Below are positions 12,300 to 22,457 of a DNA stretch of 64,000 nt, one piece after another. The notes under the pieces were generated by a model. The model was not told the DNA's origin. It searched no databases and saw only the letters and a program-made list of their open reading frames with translations. A program made the position numbers and the translations under genes. Every line of letters begins with the position of its first letter. Position 1 is the stretch's first letter. The stretch is from Nocardioides aurantiacus (GTDB lineage: Bacteria > Actinomycetota > Actinomycetes > Propionibacteriales > Nocardioidaceae): assembly GCF_003752505.1 (NCBI RefSeq), contig NZ_RKHO01000001.1, forward strand, positions 2,170,001-2,234,000. Reading direction: 5' to 3'.

Positions 12300-14840
12300 G
12301 TGGGCGGGGTGCTCGTGGGACGCACCGAGGAGCTGGCCCGGCTCCGGGCCTGGCTCGACCAGCGCTCGGCGGACCCGGGCCCGCCGGGTGGACCGCGCTC
12401 CGGCGCCGCTCCCCCGCTGCTGCTCGTGAGCGGCGACGCCTGGGTCGGCACGACCGCGCTGGTCGACGCGGCGGTGGCGGCGTACGACCCCTCGCTGGTG
12501 GTGCGCCTGGACGACCTCCACCTGGCCGACGAGGAGACCGTGCGCGGACTGCCGGACCTGGCCCGCGGGCTGGCCGGCGGCCCGGATCACGGGCCGAACC
12601 ACGGGCCGGCGGCGGTGGTGGCGACGTACCGGCCCGCCGCCCTGGCGCGCGACCATCCCCTCCGTCCCGTCCGGGCCGCGCTGCGGCACGCGGGGCTGGT
12701 GACCGAGCTGCGGCTGGGGCCGCTGGCCGACGCCGACGCCCGGCGCCTGGTCGCCGACCGGCTGGGTGAGGCTGCCGACCCCGGACGGGTGGAGGACGTG
12801 GTGCGCCGCGCCGACGGGCTGCCGTTCCTGCTCCTGGCGCTGGCTCAGGAGGACGACGCCCTGCCCGAGACCGTCCGCGACCTCGTCGCCCTGGAGCTCG
12901 AGCGGCTCGACGACGCGGGCCGGGAGGCCGTGCTGCTGGCGGCCGTCACCGGTCCGGTCGTCGAGCCGCGCCACCTCGCTGCGCTGCTCCCGGGCGGCTG
13001 GCCCGAGGAGCTCGAGGCCGGGGAGCACCTCGCGCGCGACGTGGACGGCGTGCTGCGGTTCCGGCACGACGTGGTCCGCGAGGCGGTGCGCGACCAGGTG
13101 CCGCCGGCCCGGCGGCGCGCCTGCGCGTCGCGGCTCGCCGACCGGCTGCTCGCGACCGGGTCGCACCGCGAGGCGCTCGCGCTGCTGGACCCGCTGGTCG
13201 CCTCCTGGCCCGCCCACGAACCCGGCCACGAACCCGGGCGGGTCCGGGCGCTGACCGCGCTGGCCGGCGCGGCCGAGGGCTGCGGCGAGCACCGGACCGC
13301 CGTGGCCGCCCTCGTCGAGCTGCTGGAGCAGGCGCCGGGCACCGGGGCCACTGGGGCCACCGGGGCCACCGGGGCCACCGGGGCCCGGGCGGGGTTGCTG
13401 TCCCACCTCGCCACGCAGCACGAGCTGCTGGGCCAGTGGTCGGTCGCGGTGGCCGAGCGCGAGTCCTGCGCCCGCCTGCACGAGGACGCCGGGCGCCCCG
13501 CGGAGGCCGCGGTGGAGCGGCTCGCCGTGGCGGTCCACCTGCGCTCGGCCGCGAGCCTCCGCGCCGCACTGGAGGTCACCCGGCTCGCCGAGCGCGACGC
13601 CCTGCGGGCCGACCGGTTGGACCTGGTGTGCCGCGCGCAGGCGCTGCACGGCAACCTGCTCGCCCGGACCGAGCACGGCGCGGAGGGGGTGGCGCAGGTG
13701 CGGGCCGCGCTCGACCGGGCGCTGTCGGCGGGGCTGGTCGCCCCCGCGGCCGAGGCCTACCAGAGGCTGGCGGACGCGCTGGAGCACACCGGCGACTACC
13801 GCTCCGCGGGCCAGGCGTACGACGCGGCGTACGCCTTCTGCCGGCACGGGGACCAGGACGTCACCGCCCAGGTCTGCCGGGCCTGCGCCGCGGTCGTGAT
13901 GCTGCACGGCGGTCGCTGGGACACCGCGCTCGAGGTGTGCGCCGAGGTGTCCCACGACCCCGCCTCGCCACCGCCGGCCCGGGCCGCCGCCGAGGTGGTC
14001 GTGGGCCTGGTCGAGACCTTCCGGGGCCGGGTCCGCGGGCCGCGGGCGGCGCTGCTCGGCGCGCGTCTCACCGGGGTGCGCATCGACCTGTTGCCCGTCG
14101 ACCTGCTGGCCTCGTGGGGGCTGTCGCTGCTCGACCGGCACGCGGGTGACGACGCCGGGGCCGTCGCCGGGCTGCAGCGGGTCCTGCAGCGCTGCGAGGA
14201 CAGCGAGGAGCGGCACTACTGCGTGCCGGTGCTCCAGGACGCGGTCGGCCTGTTCGCCCGGCTCGGCCTGGTGCGCGAGGTGGCGCGCGCGACCGCGCTG
14301 CTGGCCCAGGCCGACCTCGGGCACCAGCCCGACGCCCGGATCGCGCTGGGCGTGGCCCTCGCCGAGACGGCGGCGCTCGAGGGCGACGTCCCGGCCGCCG
14401 TGCCGCACCTGCGGCAGGCGCTCACCCTGGGCGCAGCCGAGGAGCTGCCGCTGGCCGACGTGGCCGTACGCCGCCGGCTCGCCGCCCTGCTCCCCGGTCG
14501 CGACCGGGACGAGGCCGTCGAGTTGCTCCGGCAGGCGCAGCGGACCGCCCGACGCCTCAAGGCCCGGCTGCTGCTCGAGCCGCTCGGCCGCGAGCTGGCG
14601 GCACTGGGCGGGAGCCCGGCCGGTGCCGGTGACGACGCGCTCAGCGCCCGCGAGCGCGAGGTGCTCGGCCTGGTCGGCAGCGGGCTGACGAGCCGCGAGA
14701 TCGCCGCCCGGCTGTTCCTCAGCGTCCGGACCGTCGAGATGCACGTGCGCCACGCGATGACCAAGCTCGACTGCCGCACCCGCACCGAGGCGGCGATGCG
14801 GCTGGCGCGCGACGACGTGCACGGGCACCCGACCCCGTAG
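12300..14840 (+). CDS. LuxR-type (MalT/LAL-like) regulator with degenerate NTPase domain
   Basis: This 846-residue regulator ends in a clear LuxR/GerE helix-turn-helix ([20 protein letters not shown], then [14 protein letters not shown]). The start has [13 protein letters not shown] as in ATP-binding LAL regulators. However, the P-loop reads GDAWVGTT (residues 45-52), with Thr for the catalytic Lys, and the Walker-B-like LVVRLDD follows only about 14 residues later. Much of the NTPase domain is therefore missing. The middle is a long helical, TPR-like region with short Thr-Gly-Ala repeats. I chose the GTG that leaves the carA promoter outside the gene. The target is unknown; the flanking methyltransferase or pyr genes are candidates. 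Confidence 0.8.
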   Translation: MGGVLVGRTEELARLRAWLDQRSADPGPPGGPRSGAAPPLLLVSGDAWVGTTALVDAAVAAYDPSLVVRLDDLHLADEETVRGLPDLARGLAGGPDHGPNHGPAAVVATYRPAALARDHPLRPVRAALRHAGLVTELRLGPLADADARRLVADRLGEAADPGRVEDVVRRADGLPFLLLALAQEDDALPETVRDLVALELERLDDAGREAVLLAAVTGPVVEPRHLAALLPGGWPEELEAGEHLARDVDGVLRFRHDVVREAVRDQVPPARRRACASRLADRLLATGSHREALALLDPLVASWPAHEPGHEPGRVRALTALAGAAEGCGEHRTAVAALVELLEQAPGTGATGATGATGATGARAGLLSHLATQHELLGQWSVAVAERESCARLHEDAGRPAEAAVERLAVAVHLRSAASLRAALEVTRLAERDALRADRLDLVCRAQALHGNLLARTEHGAEGVAQVRAALDRALSAGLVAPAAEAYQRLADALEHTGDYRSAGQAYDAAYAFCRHGDQDVTAQVCRACAAVVMLHGGRWDTALEVCAEVSHDPASPPPARAAAEVVVGLVETFRGRVRGPRAALLGARLTGVRIDLLPVDLLASWGLSLLDRHAGDDAGAVAGLQRVLQRCEDSEERHYCVPVLQDAVGLFARLGLVREVARATALLAQADLGHQPDARIALGVALAETAALEGDVPAAVPHLRQALTLGAAEELPLADVAVRRRLAALLPGRDRDEAVELLRQAQRTARRLKARLLLEPLGRELAALGGSPAGAGDDALSAREREVLGLVGSGLTSREIAARLFLSVRTVEMHVRHAMTKLDCRTRTEAAMRLARDDVHGHPTP
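13341..13385 (+). repeat. Five 9-nt coding repeats (Thr-Gly-Ala)
   Basis: ACCGGGGCC is repeated five times (one copy has a C-to-T change), in frame, in a linker of the LuxR-type regulator. The number of copies could vary by slippage without breaking the frame. Confidence 0.9.
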
Positions 14841-14920
14841 TTCTCCGGTATCCCCCGGTCCGCGCCGCTGCGAGCGTGGCAGGGCCGCGAGCTCCGCGGC
14901 ACCACGACCCGGAGGCCCCC

Positions 14921-15775
14921 ATGAGCCAGCAGACCCGTCCCTCACCCGTCGCCGACCCCGCCGACCCCGCAGATCGGGCCCTCAAGGCCCGGCACCGCTC
15001 GATGTGGGCGCTCGGCGACTACCCGGCCGTGGCCCGCGAGGTCATCGCCGGGCTCGGCCCCGTGCTCGTGGAGGCCACCGGGGTCGGGCCCGGCGACCGC
15101 GTGCTCGACGTCGCGGCCGGCTCCGGCAACGTCGCGGTCCCGGCGGCCCGGACCGGAGCCCGCGTCGTCGCCTCGGACCTGACGCCCGAGCTGCTGGAGG
15201 TGGGCAGGCGTCAGGCCGAGGCCGAGGGCCTGGTGCTCGACTGGGAGGAGGCCGACGCCGAGGCGCTGCCGTACGCCGCCGCCGAGTTCGACGTCGTGCT
15301 CTCCTGCGTCGGCGTGATGTTCGCCCCGCACCACCACGCCGCTGCGGACGAGCTGGTCCGGGTCTGCCGCCCGGGCGGCCGGATCGGCCTGGTGAGCTGG
15401 ACGCCCGAGGGGTTCGTGGGTCAGCTCTTCGCCACCATGAAGCCCTACGTCGCCCCGCCGCCGGCCGGCGTCCAGTCGCCGCCGCTGTGGGGCCGCGAGG
15501 ACCACGTCACCGAGCTGCTCGGCGACCGGGTCACCGACCTCCGCACCGAGCGACGCACCCTGGAGGTCGACGCCTTCGGGGACGCCGCCGGCTTCCGGGA
15601 GTTCTTCAAGCGCTGCTACGGGCCGACCATCGCGGCGTACCGCGGGCTCGCGGACGACCCCGACCGCACCGCGGCCCTCGACGCCGACCTGGTCGACCTC
15701 GCGCGGCGCTCCAGCACCGGCCCGGACGGCGCGATGGGCTGGGAGTACCTGCTGGTCACCGCCACGCGGACGTGA
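14921..15775 (+). CDS. Class I SAM-dependent methyltransferase
   Basis: This 284-residue methyltransferase has the SAM-binding motif [21 protein letters not shown] (about residues 63-82), an acidic residue at VVASDLTPE and the later [15 protein letters not shown]. It resembles UbiE/Methyltransf_11 enzymes. The substrate cannot be told from the sequence. GGAGG lies 6 nt before the ATG, in the string GGAGGCCCCCATG that also precedes gabT and the 56-residue protein at 46895. It follows the LuxR-type regulator by 80 nt and ends against pyrC. Confidence 0.8.
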   Translation: MSQQTRPSPVADPADPADRALKARHRSMWALGDYPAVAREVIAGLGPVLVEATGVGPGDRVLDVAAGSGNVAVPAARTGARVVASDLTPELLEVGRRQAEAEGLVLDWEEADAEALPYAAAEFDVVLSCVGVMFAPHHHAAADELVRVCRPGGRIGLVSWTPEGFVGQLFATMKPYVAPPPAGVQSPPLWGREDHVTELLGDRVTDLRTERRTLEVDAFGDAAGFREFFKRCYGPTIAAYRGLADDPDRTAALDADLVDLARRSSTGPDGAMGWEYLLVTATRT

Positions 15776-15790
15776 CCGGCGGCGCCGTCA
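15773..15790. terminator. Palindrome joining the stops of the methyltransferase and pyrC
   Basis: TGACCGGCGGCGCCGTCA is an imperfect inverted repeat that contains both convergent TGA stop codons. There is no T tract. It is a possible bidirectional terminator, though weak. Confidence 0.3.
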
Positions 15791-17064
15791 GACCAGGGCA
15801 CCGTCCAGCACCGTCGGCCGACCACCGAAGACGGTCGCCACGACGGCGCCGGTGAGGCTGCGACCGTGCCACGGGTTGTTGCGCGACAGCGACACCGAGG
15901 CGTCGCGGTCGACGGTCACGGCCGCGGTCGGGTCGACCAGGGTGAGGTGGGCCGGTGAGCCGACGGCCAGGGAGCCGCCGTGGCCCTCCAGGCCGGCGAT
16001 CCGGGCGGGGGTCTGCGACATCACGCGGGCCACGTCGGCCCAGCCCATCCGGCCCGCGGCGACCATGACCTCGCTGACGACCGACAGCGCCGTCTCCAGG
16101 CCGAGCATGCCGAAGGCGGCGTCGCCGAAGGCGTGCTCCTTGTCGTGGCGCGCGTGCGGGGCGTGGTCGGTGGCGACCGCGTCGACCGTGCCGTCGGCCA
16201 GCGCCTCGCGCAGGGCGTGCACGTCCTCGTCGGGACGCAGCGGCGGGTTGACCTTGTAGACCGGGTCGTAGCCGCTCAGCAGGTCGGTGGTCAGCAGCAG
16301 GTGGTGGGGCGTCACCTCGGCGGTGACGTCCACGCCCTGGGCCTTGGCCCACCGCAGCACCTCGACCGAACCGGCCGTGGAGACGTGGGCGACGTGCAGC
16401 CGGCTGCGGGTGTGCCGGGCGAGCATGACGTCGCGCGCGACGATCGTCTCCTCGGCGATGCCGGGCCAGCCGGTGAGGCCGAGGCGACCGGACAGCTCGC
16501 CCTCGTGGCAGCACGCGGAGGGACCGGCCAGGTCGGGGTCCTGCGAGTGCTGCGAGACGACGCCGCCGAAGGCGCGGACGTACTCCAGCGCCCGGCGCAT
16601 CACGCGCGGGTCGTGCACGCAGCGGCCGTCGTCGCTGAACACCCGGACCCGGGCGCGCGAGCGGGCCATCAGCCCGAGCTCGGCCAGCTCGTGGCCCTCC
16701 AGGCCGCGGGTGACCGCACCGACGGGCTGCACGTCGACCAGGCCGGCGGCACGGCCGAGGTCGAGCACCCGCTCGGCGGCCTCGGCGGTGTCGGTGACCG
16801 GGCTGGTGTTGGCCATCGCCAGGACGGCCGTGAAGCCGCCGACGGCCGCGGCCCGGGAGCCGGTGAGCACCGTCTCGGCGTCCTCGCGGCCCGGCTCGCG
16901 CAGGTGGGTGTGCAGGTCGACCAGCCCGGGGAGGGCCACCAGGCCGTCGGCGTCGAGGGTGCGGGCGCCGGCGGGCGCCTCGTCGACGAGCACCCCGTCG
17001 GCGACGTACAGGTCACGCGGCTCGCCCCCCAGGACGGCGGCGCCGGTGATGACGAGCGGCTCGC

Positions 17065-17068
<4 letters not shown>
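15788..17068 (-). CDS. pyrC: Dihydroorotase
   Basis: This 426-residue class I dihydroorotase makes dihydroorotate from carbamoyl aspartate at a zinc site. The metal motif [20 protein letters not shown] lies around residues 51-70. Further ligands appear in SQHSQDP and [12 protein letters not shown], and the catalytic Asp in [19 protein letters not shown] overlaps the pyrB stop by 4 nt, so pyrR-pyrB-pyrC form a coupled unit. pyrC is the last gene before the opposite-strand methyltransferase. Confidence 0.95.
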
Positions 17069-18680
<1,612 letters not shown>

Positions 18681-18685
18681 GAGGG

Positions 18686-18691
18686 ACTCTA
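18686..18691 (-). promoter_or_regulatory. pyrR -10 element
   Basis: TAGAGT lies directly upstream of the PyrR leader at the same distance as the carA -10. No clear -35 is visible. Confidence 0.5.
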
Positions 18692-18732
18692 GCAGCCGGC
18701 CGACCCCGGCCCCCGCCGTCGCGACGACCTGG

Positions 18733-18738
18733 CACGAT
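18733..18738 (+). promoter_or_regulatory. Possible leaderless -10 for the MFS gene
   Basis: CACGAT is 6 nt before the GTG at 18745, and no Shine-Dalgarno is present. Confidence 0.35.
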
Positions 18739-18744
18739 CGCCCG

Positions 18745-19965
18745 GTGCGACTCCCCCGCGGCCTCTACCGCGACCTGTACCGCGACCTGTACCGCGACCT
18801 GGCCCGCGGCCTCCCCGGCGTGCTCGCCGTGCTGATGACGGCGGGCTGGGCCGCCAACCTGTTCGCCTCGGTGATCCCGGTGCTGGCCGAGCAGGAGGGG
18901 TTCTCGACCGCGCTGCTCGACGCGGCGTTCGGCGCCTACGCGGTCGCCCTGCTGCCCGGCCTCTTCGGCGGCGGGGCGCTCTCGGACCGGGTCGGCCGGG
19001 CGTGGGTGGTGCTGCCGGGCGCCGGGCTCGTCGTCGCCGGGACGCTGGTGCTGATGGCGTTCCACGATCCCGCCGGACTGCTCCTGGGTCGGCTGGTGGT
19101 CGGCCTCGGGGCGGGACTGACCTTCGGCGCCGGCACCGCATGGGCCGGCGACCTCGGCGCGACCACCGGCACCGTGCTGGCCGGGGTGTTCCTGACGACC
19201 GGCTTCGCCGTCGGCCCGCTCTTGTCGGGCGCGCTGGCCCAGCTCGCACCCGCCCCGCTGGTGACGCCGTTCGTGCTCTCGGTCGCGCTCTCGCTGGCCG
19301 CCATCGGCTGGGCCGCGACCACCAGCGCGCCCGCGTCACGGCGGCTGCGCAACGCCGGGGGCGGACCGGTGCCCACCCTGGAGCACCACGACGCCCGCAC
19401 CGCGCTGGCCTGGTCGCTGCCCGTGGGCGTGCTGGTCTTCGCGAGCGTGGCGCTGAGCATCGTCACGCTGCCGACCCGGCTGCCGCCCGCCGTCGACGGG
19501 CCCCTGCTGGTCGGCGTGGCCGCCGCGCTCGCGCTGGGCAGCGGCATCGTCGTGCAGACCGTCGCGCGCACCCGGTCGTGGGGACCCGGCGCCGGGGTCG
19601 CCGGCGCGCTCGCGGCGGCGGTCGGCTTCGCGCTGGTGGCGCTCGGCGGGGAGCGGGTCTCGCTGCCGCTGTTCGCGCTCAGCTGCGTGGTGCTGGGCAC
19701 GGCGTACGGGCTGTGCCTGCGCGAGGGCCTGCTCGACGTCGAGACGCTGGCTCCGCCGGCGCGCCGGGGCACGCTGACCGGCACGTTCTACGTCGCGACC
19801 TACGTCGGCTTCGGGCTCCCGCTCCTGCTGACCTCGCTGCAGCCGGTCGCCGGCACCCGGCTCCCGGCGCTCGTGCTCGCGCTCGCCGCGCTCCTGGTGG
19901 CCGGCGTACGCCGCGCCCAGCTCGGCGGCGGCCACCCGGGCCGCCCGGGGCGCCCCGACTCCTAG
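18745..19965 (+). CDS. MFS transporter
   Basis: This 406-residue major-facilitator carrier has about twelve hydrophobic segments. The motif between helices 2 and 3 is [18 protein letters not shown], typical of drug/sugar MFS proteins. The substrate is unknown. GTG is chosen because the first transmembrane helix follows closely and a -10-like CACGAT lies 6 nt upstream. The N-terminus carries three exact copies of Tyr-Arg-Asp-Leu. It is divergent from pyrR; a role in pyrimidine uptake is possible but unsupported. Confidence 0.8.
   Translation: MRLPRGLYRDLYRDLYRDLARGLPGVLAVLMTAGWAANLFASVIPVLAEQEGFSTALLDAAFGAYAVALLPGLFGGGALSDRVGRAWVVLPGAGLVVAGTLVLMAFHDPAGLLLGRLVVGLGAGLTFGAGTAWAGDLGATTGTVLAGVFLTTGFAVGPLLSGALAQLAPAPLVTPFVLSVALSLAAIGWAATTSAPASRRLRNAGGGPVPTLEHHDARTALAWSLPVGVLVFASVALSIVTLPTRLPPAVDGPLLVGVAAALALGSGIVVQTVARTRSWGPGAGVAGALAAAVGFALVALGGERVSLPLFALSCVVLGTAYGLCLREGLLDVETLAPPARRGTLTGTFYVATYVGFGLPLLLTSLQPVAGTRLPALVLALAALLVAGVRRAQLGGGHPGRPGRPDS
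18766..18801 (+). repeat. Three 12-nt tandem repeats in the MFS gene
   Basis: TACCGCGACCTG occurs three times exactly, coding Tyr-Arg-Asp-Leu, followed by a decayed fourth copy. It adds a charged repeat in front of the first membrane helix. Confidence 0.9.
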
Positions 19966-19968
19966 GGT
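19963..19968 (+). promoter_or_regulatory. Leaderless -10 overlapping a stop codon
   Basis: TAGGGT is 6 nt before the aminotransferase ATG. Its TAG is also the stop codon of the MFS gene. No Shine-Dalgarno is present. Confidence 0.5.
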
Positions 19969-19974
19969 GACGCC

Positions 19975-20940
19975 ATGACGAGCACCCCGACGCCGACCGG
20001 CAGCACGACCGGCAGCACCACCGGCACCCAGCACTCCTCCGGCGACCCCCGCAACGACGACGTCCTGGTGTGGGTCGACGGCGAGCTGCTCCCCCGCGCG
20101 CGGGCGGTCGTCTCGGTCTTCGACTCCGGGTTCGTGCTGGGCGACGGGGTCTGGGAGGGCCTGCGGGTCAGCGGCGGCCACCCGGTCTTCCTCGAGCAGC
20201 ACCTCGACCGGCTCGAGGAGGGCGCGCGGGCGCTGCTCATCGACCTGCCGAGCCGCGAGCAGCTGACCGAGGCGGTCTACGCGACGCTGCGGGCCAACGA
20301 CATGGTCGACGGCGTCCACGTGCGGCTGATGGTCACCCGCGGGGTGAAGTCGACGCCCTACCAGGACCCGCGCGTCACCGTCGGCCCCGCGACCGTGGTG
20401 GCGATCGCCGAGCACAAGGAGCCGCTCCCGGCCACCGTGACCGACGGCATCACGCTGTTCACCACCCACGTGCGGCGCGCCCACCCGGACACCCTCGACC
20501 CGCGGCTCAACGCCCACAGCAAGCTCAACGACGTCACGGCCTGCATCCAGGCCTACACCGCCGGGGCCGACGAGGCGCTGATGCTCGACCCCGACGGCTT
20601 CGTGGCCACCTGCAACAGCACCCACTTCTTCCTCGTCACCCGGGCCGGGGAGGTCTGGACCTCCGACGGCCGCTACTGCCTGGGCGGCATCACCCGCGCC
20701 AACGTGCTCGAGGTCTGCCGCCGCCACGACCTGCCCGCGCGCGAGCGGACCTTCAGCCTCACCGACGTCTACAACGCCGCCGAGGCGTTCGTGACCGGCA
20801 CCTTCGCCGGCGTCGTCCCGGTGCGCACCGTCGACGGCCGCACCATCGGCACCGGCGTCCGCGGCCCGGTCGTGGAGCGGCTGCAGGGGCTCTACCAGGA
20901 GCTCGTCGCCGAGGACGTGGCCTCCCGGGGGGCCCGGTGA
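19975..20940 (+). CDS. Class IV PLP aminotransferase (branched-chain / D-amino-acid type)
   Basis: This 321-residue fold-type IV aminotransferase resembles IlvE, 4-amino-4-deoxychorismate lyase and D-amino-acid aminotransferases. Motifs visible are SGFVLGDGVWEGLRVSGG, the lysine that should bind PLP in NAHSKLNDVTACIQA, the phosphate-site EALMLDPDGFVATCNSTHFF and YCLGGITRANVLEV. The N-terminal 25 residues are a low-complexity Thr/Ser/Gly tail. Its exact substrate cannot be assigned. The stop overlaps the next start (GTGA), which ties it to the sulfotransferase-like protein. Confidence 0.85.
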   Translation: MTSTPTPTGSTTGSTTGTQHSSGDPRNDDVLVWVDGELLPRARAVVSVFDSGFVLGDGVWEGLRVSGGHPVFLEQHLDRLEEGARALLIDLPSREQLTEAVYATLRANDMVDGVHVRLMVTRGVKSTPYQDPRVTVGPATVVAIAEHKEPLPATVTDGITLFTTHVRRAHPDTLDPRLNAHSKLNDVTACIQAYTAGADEALMLDPDGFVATCNSTHFFLVTRAGEVWTSDGRYCLGGITRANVLEVCRRHDLPARERTFSLTDVYNAAEAFVTGTFAGVVPVRTVDGRTIGTGVRGPVVERLQGLYQELVAEDVASRGAR

Positions 20941-21674
20941 CCACCACCGGCGCGGGGCGGCCCACCGTCCGGGTCGCGATGTGGAGCGGCCCGCGCAACC
21001 TCTCGACCGCGATGATGCGCTCCTGGGAGAACCGGCCCGACACCGTCGTGGTCGACGAGCCGCTCTACGCGGCGTACCTCCTCGCGACCGGGCTCGACCA
21101 CCCCGGCCGCGAGGAGGTGATCGCCTCCCAGCCCACCGACTGGCGCCGCGTCGTGGCCGACCTCGGCCGGCCCGTCGGTGCCCCGGTGCACTACGCCAAG
21201 CACATGACGCACCACCTGCTGCCCGACATGGAGCTCGACTGGGTCGCCGGGTTCCGCAACGTGCTGCTGGTGCGCGACCCGGCCGAGGTGGTCGCCTCCT
21301 ACGTCCGCTCGCGGGAGAGCTGCGAGCCCGAGGACATCGGGCTGCTGCAGCAGGAGCGGCTGCTCGAGGTGCTGCCCGACGACGTCCCGGTGGTCGACGC
21401 CGGCGACTTCCTGCGCGACCCGGAGGTGCACCTGCGGTGGCTGTGCGGCTGGCTGGGCATCCCCTTCACCGAGCGGATGCTGCGCTGGCCCGCCGGTCCG
21501 CGCGACTCCGACGGCGTCTGGGCGCCGCACTGGTACGACGCGGTGCTGCGCTCGACCGGGTTCGAGCCCTGGCGGCCGCGCGAGGTCGGGCTCGGGGCGC
21601 ACGACCGCGCCGTCGCCGAGGCCTGCCGGCCGGCGTACGACCGGCTCCGGGAGCGTCGGCTGCGCCTGGTCTGA
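20937..21674 (+). CDS. Sulfotransferase-like P-loop protein
   Basis: This 245-residue protein starts with VAMWSGPRNLSTAMMRSWEN, the 5'-PAPS-loop-like motif of the sulfotransferase family. It continues with VVVDEPLYAAYL and the second motif FRNVLLVRDPAEVVASYVRS. It is shorter than classical sulfotransferases, and the acceptor is unknown. Pairing with a class IV aminotransferase by a 4-nt overlap suggests that they act on the same amino-acid or keto-acid compound; this is inference. Confidence 0.72.
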   Translation: MTTTGAGRPTVRVAMWSGPRNLSTAMMRSWENRPDTVVVDEPLYAAYLLATGLDHPGREEVIASQPTDWRRVVADLGRPVGAPVHYAKHMTHHLLPDMELDWVAGFRNVLLVRDPAEVVASYVRSRESCEPEDIGLLQQERLLEVLPDDVPVVDAGDFLRDPEVHLRWLCGWLGIPFTERMLRWPAGPRDSDGVWAPHWYDAVLRSTGFEPWRPREVGLGAHDRAVAEACRPAYDRLRERRLRLV

Positions 21675-21684
21675 GGGGCCTCAG
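21671..21684. terminator. Palindrome spanning two convergent stop codons
   Basis: CTGAGGGGCCTCAG is an inverted repeat that includes the TGA stops of the sulfotransferase-like gene and the SseB-like gene. Confidence 0.4.
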
Positions 21685-22457
21685 CCGGTGAGGAAGGGCG
21701 GCACGTGCGCGGTGAGCAGGGTGGCGCCGGGCGGACCGACGGTGACGTCGAGGGTGCGGCCCTCCAGGGCGCCGACGCACGCCTCGACCACCGGCAGCAC
21801 CTCCTCGCGGGGTCGGGCGGTCGTGACGCCGAGCAGGTAGCCCTGCATGCCGTCCTCGTAGCGGATCCACCCCAGCGACGCCGTCGCGACCCCACCGAGG
21901 GCGGTGAACCCGTCACGCAGGCGCTCCACCAGCCCCTCGGGGACGTACGCCGGCTCGCCGACCTCGACCGAGGAGCCCTGCTGCGCGACCCGGTGGGTCG
22001 TGCCCGGGTCGACCCCGGCGAGCAGGTCGGACATCTCGGCGACGAAGAACTCCTTGCCGTGCCGGTTGGCCGGGTTGAGCACCAGGCCCAGGTTGTGGCC
22101 GACCAGCTGGCGCATCAGGTCGCGCCCGGTCGTGCCCCGCACCTCGAAGCCGGGCGGCATCTCGCCCTGGGTCTGGGTCCACTGCCGGCCCCACCAGGCC
22201 CCACGCACGGGGTGGGTGAAGGCCAGGCCGGCGCGACGGCGCTCGGCCAGCTCGGTCACGAGCGGCACGAACCCGCCGTCCTGCACGGTGCCGGGCACGC
22301 CGACCGAGGCGTCCATGAACGCCGCCACGAAGGCGGGGCCCGCCTCGCGGTCCTCGGGGTGGTCGGCCGCGTGGACGAGGAGCTGCTCGAGCGCGTTCTG
22401 CGGCCCCGGCTCCTGGGGGCCGTCGGGCGGACCGGGGGTGGCTCCGAGGGCGCTCAC
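21681..22457 (-). CDS. SseB-family protein
   Basis: This 258-residue protein is similar to enhanced-serine-sensitivity proteins. The N-terminal SseB domain has LEQLLVHAADHPEDREAGPA and VPLVTELAERR, with a loop rich in Trp (AWWGRQW). The C-terminal half (from about 165) matches the SseB C-terminal region. The biochemical role of the family is unclear. It is the last of five genes joined by 4-nt overlaps, coupled to the disulfide-reductase-family gene by GTGA. Confidence 0.72.
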   Translation of the reverse strand: MSALGATPGPPDGPQEPGPQNALEQLLVHAADHPEDREAGPAFVAAFMDASVGVPGTVQDGGFVPLVTELAERRRAGLAFTHPVRGAWWGRQWTQTQGEMPPGFEVRGTTGRDLMRQLVGHNLGLVLNPANRHGKEFFVAEMSDLLAGVDPGTTHRVAQQGSSVEVGEPAYVPEGLVERLRDGFTALGGVATASLGWIRYEDGMQGYLLGVTTARPREEVLPVVEACVGALEGRTLDVTVGPPGATLLTAHVPPFLTG

